10,038 nt of DNA from Haplosporangium gracile (taxonomy: Eukaryota; Mortierellomycota; Mortierellomycetes; Mortierellales; Mortierellaceae). Within the stretch, counting starts at the first letter, position 1; each line of letters starts with the position of its first letter. The translations under genes and the position numbers were made by a program. Below, piece by piece: positions 1-7,585 of this stretch. The notes under the pieces were generated by a model that had not been told where the DNA came from, did no database searches, and saw nothing but the letters and a program-made list of their open reading frames with translations. The DNA is taken from contig JAAAUF010000856.1 in the NCBI GenBank assembly GCA_015499985.1, positions 1 to 10,038 of the forward strand, read 5' to 3'.

Positions 1-79
1 CGATATGGGACATGAGCTCCATGAATTGAACCGTAGGAAGATGGGCAACGAAATGGATGCATTGGTAATGGGTTTCTAA
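1..79 (+). CDS. 3' end of an unrecognised protein-coding gene (partial)
   Basis: The frame starting at base 2 is open from the window edge and encodes 25 residues beginning DMGHELHELNRRKMG, ending ...ALVMGF before a TAA at 77-79. The composition (mixed charged and aliphatic, no low complexity, helix-forming) is like real protein and unlike the surrounding spacer. An AATAAA follows 24 nt after the stop, as expected for a true 3' end. The rest of the gene lies outside the window, so no function can be given. It converges on the minus-strand gene at 741-2225. The short length leaves open a chance open frame. Confidence 0.5.
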   Translation, partial: DMGHELHELNRRKMGNEMDALVMGF

Positions 80-102
80 CATTGCAAAAAGGCGCTGTAG
101 AG

Positions 103-108
103 AATAAA
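103..108 (+). terminator. Polyadenylation signal AATAAA
   Basis: A canonical AATAAA hexamer lies 24 nt downstream of the TAA at 77-79 and is followed by an A-rich run. Position and strand fit 3' end formation of the plus-strand gene entering from the left edge. Confidence 0.45.
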
Positions 109-299
109 CAAAAAAAAAACAAGTGAGTTATATGGACTTAGTACAAGGGTTGTCAAATAGGTTAATCCTTTTTTTTATTATTTTTCTTGAAAACGCCTCG
201 TTCAGTCGCTTGAAGTCACTTGAGTGTTTTCTCTTTATTACTTGCACCAGCATGCGCTAGCACTGTTATATGAGGTCAATGGAGGCGTGCCTTGAATTT

Positions 300-319
300 T
301 TTATTTATTTGTATTTATT
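300..319 (-). terminator. Cluster of AATAAA polyadenylation signals for the minus-strand orphan gene
   Basis: On the minus strand three AATAAA hexamers occur within 20 nt (plus-strand TTTATT at 300-305, 304-309 and 314-319). They lie about 420-440 nt downstream of the stop codon of the 494-residue protein gene. Another TTTATT is at 234-239. They are reasonable 3' end signals and imply a 3' UTR of roughly 400 nt. AATAAA is common by chance in AT-rich spacer, so this is moderate evidence only. Confidence 0.35.
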
Positions 320-740
320 TGTTTTTTTAAAATTTATCAAAGGGAAAAAGAGGCGAAGGGAAAAAAAAGAAAAAAAAGAAGGAAACAAGACGCGAAAATG
401 TACAAGAGCGAAATAAAGAACAACGAACGAAGGTCATAAAAGTACAAGACGGGGAGAAGAGTGTGGGGAATATAAAAGTACAGAGGAAGAGGGGGATGGT
501 ACACAAGGTATAGCACCTACTAGACTACACCAAAGGGAGGGAGAGAGGGAGAGTTGAGAGAAGGAAAAGAGTGCATAGTATTTACAGAAGCAAAAGAACG
601 AAAGATGAATACAGAAAAGCAGGATGAAAAAAAAACAAAAAACAAAAAAAAAAAAAGAAAGCTAACTGAAGTGAAGTAAAAGAATTCTAAAGAAAAAGGG
701 GAGCGATTCGTTCGTCTCACGTTCATGCGACGGACATATA

Positions 741-1573
741 TCAATGCTGAGAGGGACAAGAAGAGCCGGACGCCATCTTCTTGATCATTAGATCCAGGTA
801 ATGCTTGGAGTTCTTGCGCTGTTCACAAAAAGGCACAGACGACACCCCCGTAACCTCATCCACCATCTCAAACGCAGACGCAGAAGCGGCCTGAAGTTGG
901 ACAGAAGGAAGTACAGGGATCGGGAGCCCAATTGCCATTGGCATCGACATCGGCATCGACGAAGGGAAGGGCTGCACAAGCCCGCTCGCGATCAAACATT
1001 GAGCAGAATCAGCTGGAATGAAGCGCGGAACCGGTTCAGGTCCCACTGCCATCGCCAGGGGATCCATGGACTGGAACAACAGGGCATGACTCGCGTCATT
1101 GTGGTCAGAAGAAAAGAAGTACGAAGACGCCGTCGTCGTCGTCGGGATAGGAGTAGAAAGGGGAGAGGGTAGGAAGGACTGATACATGTAGTATGGCCCT
1201 TTGGTCGATTCAGGAGGACTCGAGAAGCAATCGTATTCACGTGTTGGCGACGGCAGCTGCATGTCCCAGGCAGTCGTCGCGTCCAACGACATCAACGAGA
1301 ACGGCGATACGGACGAGAATGACGATGGGGGTGAAGGCGAGGGCGTGAGACCGGGAGAATCTACGGCCATCCCTTTCTGCTGATGCAGGTGCTGTAAGTG
1401 TTGTTGCTGTTGCCAGTCATGCGTACTCGCAATTACATCAAAGGTCAGCAGCGGGAAGAGACCCTCTTCACCCAGCTGGAGGGGAGCAAACTCGTCGGGC
1501 TCAAAATCCAGCGAATTGGAATACACTATCGACTCGAGTTCTTCGATCGTCGGTTCGCAGCCCATCATCATCC

Positions 1574-1604
<31 letters not shown>

Positions 1605-2225
1605 CTCCTCCTCCCTCTCCTTCACATCGATCGTCACCGGTGTGGATGTACCCCTACTGAAGGACAAGGGACCAAGGTCCAGGAACCCAAACTGACCACC
1701 GCTGGAAGTAGAGGTAGTGCTCGAGATACTGCTGGTACTGCTGCGTCGATCGCGAACTTTATGGTTGGAAGCACGGGCTGCAGCTGCCTTTTCGCGGCTC
1801 GTTGCCCTGGACAAGGCGAGACAGAGCTGTTTTAATAAATCGTCATCGCCTTTGTTTCTGCTGCTGCTTGAGTTCGTGTTGACGGCGGTATTGACGCTGG
1901 AGTTCTTAAGACACCTGGAACGCGCAGAGGTAAAAGCTCCGAGGCCGACATTGGAATCATCAGCCTTTTTCTTGAAGATGACCTTGGGGACGATGATGGA
2001 TCGAGGATTTTTGGGTGAAGGACGGATGGGCCGATGATTGTTCTTGTTGCTGTTACTGCTGTGGTGTCTTGTAGGACCGACAGGAGGACGGCACATAATG
2101 TTGATGTTGCTGGCGATGACGTTGGTGGCGGTTGATGAAGATGAAGAAGTGATTGGTCGACTGTGCCGCTTGGCATATGCGGACACGGCTGCGGCGACGG
2201 TCTTTTTGGTAGTTGTTTTCTTCAT
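741..2225 (-). CDS. Ser-rich orphan protein with poly-Glu run and acidic/hydrophobic centre (494 aa)
   Basis: A single uninterrupted 494-codon frame reads on the minus strand. The ATG at 2225 is the first in this frame after an in-frame TAA at 2258-2256, so the start is well supported unless splicing adds codons. I do not recognise the family. Residues 1-110 are basic and Ser/Asn-rich (KKTTTKK; KRHSRP near 19-24; KVIFKKK near 81-87), like nuclear-localisation material. Residues 125-165 are a charged, helix-prone stretch. E205-E217 is a 13-Glu run. Residues 223-266 are acidic with interspersed aromatic/aliphatic residues (SNSLDFEPDEFAPLQLGEE), resembling transcription activation regions. Residues 272-283 are Gln/His-rich, 290-365 Ser/Pro-rich with several SP/TP sites, and 425-430 alternate MPMSMP. 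The C-terminus has a short helix-like segment (KHYLDLMIKK). No DNA-binding domain, signal peptide or membrane segment is visible. A nuclear regulatory role is inference from composition only. The coding status is fairly sure because the frame is long. Confidence 0.75.
1575..1613 (-). repeat. GAG/GAA codon repeat encoding 13 consecutive Glu
   Basis: Thirteen Glu codons in a row (eleven GAG, two GAA) encode E205-E217 of the orphan protein. The uniform GAG core of seven codons is typical of a trinucleotide tract prone to slippage and length variation. The two GAA interruptions would stabilise it partly. Confidence 0.85.
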
Positions 2226-2313
2226 CGGTGATGAATATTTTTTGTTATTTTTTTGTTAGTTGGTTGCGTGTTGAATAGAAAGCTTTTGGAGTTGTTTGCA
2301 GATGATGGTGATT
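2226..2313 (-). promoter_or_regulatory. 5' UTR exon of the orphan gene, bounded by a splice acceptor
   Basis: Reading the minus strand, a run of nine T, then CCTTTCAG, ends at 2314. It is preceded by CCTCAC, with a plausible branch A at 2334 about 20 nt from the AG. This is a strong fungal-type 3' splice site. The following 88 nt are A/C-rich with a stop codon in the protein frame, so they would be untranslated leader. The matching donor upstream could not be chosen with confidence. Confidence 0.45.
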
Positions 2314-4177
2314 CTGAAAGGAAAAAAAAATCGTGAGGATTGCAGCTGCAGTTTATATACCATTCCTTTTTGTCCATGTCAGCATATCATTCGTATGTTT
2401 GGCTCGTAGATCTGCATTTCATTTTCTATTCATAAAACCTCAAAAACCTAAAACAAAAAAACGGAAAGTAAGGCAGAGTAGGGACAATTGCTGTAGTAGG
2501 CCCTGTCCCTCTCCTATTGTTCCTGCTCCCCTCCTTCACACCTCCGATGAGTCCGTCCACCGCATATGCTCTACCTTATTCTATTAATTCCTTTGTTTCA
2601 TGAACGCGTAACCAAGAAAGAGGCAACAGCCTCTGTTTTTACCAGGGAAAAGCTTATTGGTTCAAAGCGTCGTAGCAAGGGAAACCCTGAAGAGCCCTTC
2701 TGGCCCTTATTCTTGCTCACTATTCTTTATTTTAATCCCTTCGTCTCTCGTCGTCCTGTCCGTGCATTTGAACCATAAAAAAATCACCCCTGTGTCGCCA
2801 CCCCCTCTCTCACTTTCACAAAAATCCCCTTCAAACGTGCTTGTTCTATGAAAAGACAGAAAAATCTGCGCGCTCGGGCGTTCGTCAAAAATAAAACAAA
2901 AAAAGGCAAGTAAAAATAGGGGCGAGACCGAGAGCGAAAGGACGAGAGGAAGTGGCGAACCATTTCAGGACAATTGTAGAAAGGCAAGGAAACCAATGAA
3001 TTGTTTAATTTACAATTGACAAGATGTCTTGAAGAGAGAAAGAGCGTGTTTTGAAGCCGTCCACTTAAGCAGGAACGAATGGCGTAGCGAACAAAAAAGG
3101 CACGGACGGGGGGAGGGGGAGAAAGTTTAAGAATAGGATGAAGATAGCCATGGAACACAGAGTATTTGTTTCCTCCTTCTTTATCCTTATTTAAAATGAA
3201 CTGAACAAACCCTCAGAGAAAAGAATCCGATCGTGCCTTCTGCTTGTAGGTAAAAAATAGGGGAAATTATTATCCATTTCTTTGCAACCCAAATCGGGAC
3301 CACAAAGTCAAATCGGGATTACAAAGTCAAACCATCCCTTATCCATACGTTCTCCCCTCAGGGCTCGGATCACTCCAATGTCTTCCGCTTTACTCAAACG
3401 CGTTCGTCTGAGTTTCTTGCATGCTGTCCACATCCTTCCTGTTCGTCCTCCACAGCACAGCACAGCAAGACGCTTGCTCTCTCCCAAATAACGTACGAAA
3501 CGGTTCTTTCCCAATCAACGTTTTCTTCATCTGTCGTTGTCTGTTCTGCCTACGCCGAATTCATTTGATCCATACCCCTGTTTCCCAAACTTTGCCCCGT
3601 CTTCCAACCCAACTACACCCTCAACTTCTTAAAAAAAGAAGAGACGACATGCAAGAAGGAAAAACTGACATGAAAATCAGCCTCCTTTGGCATTTCTTTT
3701 TTATGCTTACAAAGGGACCAAGGGCCAAGAGGGAGACACGAAACGAACCAACGAACTGAAACGAAACGAGTCAACCCAATTAGAGAACCAACCTACGAAA
3801 ACCCAACGACCGCTTTCCCGCGCGTTTTAAACGTTTGTATAGCACACACACATACACATATATACATACAACGCCATGAACCATTCTAGATCTCGTTGAG
3901 AACCCATACTTGGACTGTTAAGACAAAAGGTGGAACAAGGTAAAGAGGAGAAGAAGAACAAGAGATCGGCTAAGAGAGAGCAGTAGATGTATGCTTATTT
4001 TGGAGTGAGTTGGTATTTACTTTCTATGTTGGAATCCAAAATGAAGAAGGATGGTGGAATAGAGTCAAACACGTCCAGGCTGGTGTGGCCGTATGCGAAA
4101 AAACCTTAGTGTTTTGATTGGCCGAATGAGTAGTAAGATGGATGATATAAAAAAAATATCTACCACAGAAAACAGGA
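2314..4177. other. Intergenic spacer between the orphan gene and the PAQR gene
   Basis: The stretch holds the 5' flank of the minus-strand orphan gene and the 3' flank of the minus-strand PAQR gene. Open frames are short and Ser/Phe/Pro/Leu-rich on pyrimidine strands, with no recognisable domain. Visible structure: a 19-bp tandem duplication (3291-3328), an ACGAA-like repetitive patch (about 3737-3770) and a CA/TA-rich patch (about 3841-3870). No canonical AATAAA for the PAQR gene was found close after its stop. Confidence 0.55.
3291..3328. repeat. Tandem duplication, two 19-bp units
   Basis: AAATCGGGACCACAAAGTC (3291-3309) is followed directly by AAATCGGGATTACAAAGTC (3310-3328). The units differ at two adjacent bases (CC versus TT). 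Confidence 0.9.
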
Positions 4178-6667
4178 CTATGCGCTGACAGAAGCCATGG
4201 TAGTCTTGGCGAACCAACTGGAAGCCGTCGTCGAAATAACACCACCCATCCAAGAATCATGCATGGCCTGCTGTTGAACAAGATCAGGGAACTCGTTATG
4301 ATCATACCCTCCATAGACTGCCTGGCATCCAAAAGAATAGCGCGAGTTGTAGAAATGCACCATTGCCATATAATGGTAATAGATCCCTGCAACAACAGCC
4401 ACATGCCATACTTGATGCGAATGACCCCATCGGTCAAAGACGCCCGGGAACTGCTTCTCGGGGAAGCGGTGTCCATAGAATAACAATCCTGTCAAGTAAG
4501 CCAGGCCAGACTTGCAAAAGGGGGCAATAAAGTTCCAAGTGTTAAGAGGTCCCTTCATATAGGCGACATAAGTCAGAGGAACGATTCCCGAGCAGGCCAT
4601 TCCCAGGAAGATAAAGATCCGGAAGTAGCGAAAACTGGGGAGATCGAAGAAGGGGTAAAGTGGTAGGATGCAGCCGACAACACCCATCCCGAACGAGAAC
4701 GCCAAAAAGATCCACCGCTCAACGTCGCAAAAGAAACCATAATGCAGTGTGGCCATGACCGAAGCCGTAATGAGGACTCCGATCCCGATATAGTCCAGTG
4801 TGGCAGCACAACGCATCACGGGCAGACGAGAATGGCAGAGGAAGGTGTGGTAGAGGGTCGAGCAGATGAGGCACTTGGACGCTGCGAGGAAGAAGAACAG
4901 GAACACGGCGTGGTCCCATACTGTGCCGTGGTGTAGGAATGTCGTGTGGATGTAGAGCCCAAGTCCGATGAGTCCAAACAGTCCCAGCATATGTGTCCAG
5001 ATGTTGCATGTCTCGTTGTGGATCTTGAAAATGCTCCACAGGCACTGTCTCTTTGACGAAAGGAACCGGTAACTATTTTTGTGGTCAAGGAGTAGCTCTT
5101 TAAAAGTTAGTTGCGCTTTCTTCTTGCTCGTTGTTTTAGCACGCGAGGGTAGTAGGGCGGGCGGCTGAGTGCACTTCAAAGCATATATGTGAACATGGGA
5201 GTCATGACACACTCCTTTTTGGTCTAAAGGGCTTCTTTGTTCATTGTATTTGTTGAGCCCTTCCCCTGAGCATGAAAAACGAGACCCTCAGTCCTCCGTG
5301 TGTTTTTGATCGTCTGCTGAATCTTGTGGTACATCTCTCTCCCTGGCTTGCAGTTATTGCTGTTGCGCGTGGATCAAAGGGAATAAAGGAGCGCGTGAAA
5401 GGGGAAGGACTGGCAAGAACGAATTTTCTCCGCACAGATGGAGGATAGGTCAATATGTTACATCACATATGCCGCTCTTATCCGTGTGCTCATCGCATTT
5501 TTCACACAGAAAGGCTTCATTCACCCTCTGTTCTTTGTTTTCTCCGTTTCTCTCTTTGTTCACTTGTGCCCTAAGTGTCATCTGAAAATGTGGTTTCTTA
5601 AAGTATATTCATCTTCAAAAAGAAATTTTGGTGAAGGGGAATGTTTTCGAGTGCGAATGAGTGCTATGTGTGTGTGGGAGGGGTGTAATATGTGTATGAA
5701 TGAACGGGAGTAAGGAACGGGAAGTAAACAAATTGCAATGCTGTGGCAAGCCTGGCATCGTCTTAGCCCAGCCGTAACGAAACAAGAGCTGCCCTGTTTG
5801 TTTGCGTGTATGTAAGTGAATGTCGTCAGGAAGTGCCAATTGGCCGTATTTTCTTTGCTCCGATACATTGGGGTGGGGCAAAAAAATTATAAAAAAATCC
5901 CCAGGCTAACTCTCTTTCCAACATGCATGGCGGCGGACACAGACACAGACACACATACACACACTCGCTCAATCCCACTGACAATCACCTCATCTTTACC
6001 TTTTTTTTTTTTATTTCCCCGCTTGCACCCGTAGTTCACTATGAGTTCCTTTTGTTAGTCCTTCGACCGACCTAAGGTGCATTGGTGTGTTCTTGTATCA
6101 CTATTATTGCCATCACCAACACAGATTGTCATCCCTCCTTCCCTTTTCCTTCCCTTTGTCTTCTTTTCACAAATCCAGAGGTACAAAAACAAAAGTAAAA
6201 ACGTGGACGGAGAGAGAGGGTGGGGAAGAGGGAAAGGGCAGCTGGGCAAAAAGAGAGACGGAAAGGCAGAGAGAGAGAGCGAGAGTGGACGAGTGGGGCG
6301 ATTAGGTTTCATTTCGACCGGGACGGAGTTGCTAAGGCTCGGTTCTGAGCAACAAAAAAAACTCCCTGCTGTCTGTTGTATATAGTCAAAAAGAAACAAG
6401 CAACGAGGCAAGAAGAAGACAAATGAGAAGAAGAACAGAGAGGAAAGGGCTACATAATATCAAGGCGCACATTTGCTTCTGACATCCTCTCATGGACTGT
6501 TTCCTTTTTCTGGTTCTCTCTTTTGACAGGCACACGAGCAGACCAATACAGATCAAGGGATCGACAACCACAATAATAATAAAAAAAAAGGGTGCAGGGT
6601 GTGCAATGAAAAAAGGGTGCAGACCGGCAGCCCAATGGTCAAAGAGCGAAAAGATGGAACGGAGCGG

Positions 6668-6719
<52 letters not shown>

Positions 6720-7282
6720 TGTAGTGGAGAGTGAGAGCCAAGGAAGCAAAGCATTGAGGCATTGAGACATTAGGATTGTGGAGAAGGAAGGAAGGAGGAG
6801 ATCCAGGAAATGAAAACAATGAAGCTAGAGTGCAGAAGGAAGAAAGAAGTTGAAAGAACTTACCCAGTAAGAATGTATGGGTTACTCTGCCACTCCTTGG
6901 GTAATTCTTCAAAGCGCAAGAGTCGTTTAGCACCTTCAAAGGCAGCCTTGGAAGCATCCCAGGTCTCGCTCATCTGATGCTCAACAACCTTCATCTTTTC
7001 GTTGGCAGTCGCCTTGGTCGAACGCCATGTCGCGGCAACTGTCTCGTTTGTCTTGTGGAGCTGGTCCTCGAGGGTGTCCTGCATGTCATGGAGGAGGTTG
7101 GACTCGACCTCGATGAAGGCCTCTGAAGAGTCGCCTGTTGAAGGCTGTGATGGTGTTGTTGTTGATGATGAGGAGGTGGGATGTGCAGAGGTTGATGACG
7201 AGGTGGCTGTAGTTGCGGAGGAGGAGGAGGAGGAGGTAGAGGAGGCCCTGCCGGCTGTCCTTTGACGAAGCGAAGGTGGCAT
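4178..7282 (-). CDS. PAQR family seven-helix receptor (Izh/adiponectin-receptor type), two exons
   Basis: Coding exons are 7282-6864 and 5072-4178 on the minus strand, giving 437 residues. ACT GG|GTAAGT joins AATAG|TTACCGG, and the split Gly codon restores the family signature ELPKEWQSNPYILTGYRF. Residues 11-52 are Ser/Thr-rich, 57-120 an amphipathic, probably coiled-coil helix, and 124-142 the pre-membrane motif. KIHNETCNIWTH (155-167) matches the conserved IFRIHTETGNIWTH region of adiponectin receptors. Seven membrane helices lie at about 164-186, 192-218, 227-250, 259-283, 289-312, 319-339 and 359-381. The zinc-site residues are all present: S211-x3-H215 in helix 2, D233 in helix 3 and H359-x3-H363 in helix 7. 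Family knowledge: yeast Izh proteins affect zinc and lipid homeostasis, and human AdipoR proteins have ceramidase activity through this zinc site. Expected N-terminus inside, in plasma or internal membranes. The start ATG at 7282 has A at -3. The C-terminal tail after helix 7 is about 55 residues, with no family motif I know. No zinc-response element was seen upstream. Confidence 0.93.
5073..6863 (-). other. 1,791-nt intron of the PAQR gene
   Basis: The donor GTAAGT starts at 6863 and the acceptor AATAG ends at 5073. The protein motif read across the junction is the conserved PAQR sequence, so the boundaries are strongly supported. The segment CTTGAC about 20 nt before the acceptor is a possible branch site. 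The interior has no convincing long gene; it holds a (CT)22 microsatellite near the donor, purine/pyrimidine tracts (about 6205-6300), a CA-rich patch (about 5937-5965), a T12 run on the plus strand (6001-6012) and a CCAAT palindrome at 5835-5844. The length is large for a fungal intron. Confidence 0.85.
6671..6715. repeat. (GA)22 dinucleotide microsatellite
   Basis: Twenty-two perfect GA units followed by one G lie on the plus strand, so (CT)22 on the transcribed sense of the PAQR intron. The tract lies 148 nt inside the intron from its donor. No interruption is seen, as expected of a recently expanded, length-variable tract. Confidence 0.97.
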
Positions 7283-7469
7283 TGTGAGTGTGTATATGTG
7301 CGTTTAGGAGCTGTTCCTGTGAGCGAGAAAGGTGGGAGCGGTGTGAGCAGGAGAGTAGGTAGGAAGGAAGGGTTCGGATGGCTCGAGAGTGAGCAAGCAG
7401 TGAGGGGTGAGGGAAGAGAGGAAGGGGAGGAAGGGAAGAGAGAAGCCGCGGCAGGACCGTAAGGGGAGT
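7283..7469 (-). promoter_or_regulatory. Proximal 5' leader of the PAQR gene, with possible splice acceptor
   Basis: On the minus strand a pyrimidine-rich CTTTCTCGCTCACAG ends at 7317, with another CAG at 7313-7311, followed by an AC-rich 28-nt stretch up to the ATG at 7282. This resembles a 3' splice site, so the leader may itself be spliced. No donor is certain: a perfect GTAAGT on this strand at 8632-8627 is one candidate. No TATA box was assigned. Confidence 0.3.
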
Positions 7470-7502
<33 letters not shown>

Positions 7503-7585
7503 GAGGAAGAGAAGAGAAGAGAAGAGAAGAAGGGTGAAGGAGGTGAAGAAAGAGAAGAAAGAAGAAAAGAGAGAAAAAAGAGAAA
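7470..7585. repeat. Polypurine/polypyrimidine tract with (GGA)n and (AAGAG)n repeats
   Basis: The plus strand is purine-only from 7470 to 7534 (65 nt) and from 7545 to 7585 (41 nt), broken by only two T residues between. It includes a G run, about ten GGA units (about 7477-7507), then AAGAG-type units with mirror symmetry. On the PAQR sense strand it is a C/T-rich leader or promoter element. Such sequences are known to form triplex (H-DNA) and to be enriched at fungal promoters. Confidence 0.85.

Larger units (their letters stand above)
80..740. other. Convergent 3' intergenic spacer
   Basis: No credible gene is seen here. The stretch is AT-rich with long A or T runs, and from about 340 to 660 the plus strand is strongly purine-rich. 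Its reverse-strand open frame (759-520) is Phe/Ser-rich low complexity that simply reflects the pyrimidine-rich strand. The stretch probably holds the 3' untranslated regions of two converging genes. Confidence 0.6.

Noticed and set aside
801..1172. 123-codon plus-strand Arg/His-rich frame
   Set aside because: It lies wholly opposite the 494-residue frame, and its Arg runs come from the complement of Ser/Thr/Met-rich codons.
2784..3158. 124-codon minus-strand frame in the spacer
   Set aside because: Leu/Phe/Arg/Ser-rich with no domain or low-complexity logic of a fungal gene, and no promoter or splice support. Probably chance.
5438..5713. 91-codon plus-strand frame in the PAQR intron
   Set aside because: Composition follows the local T- and G-rich DNA, there is no domain, and it lies opposite the strand that is demonstrably transcribed.
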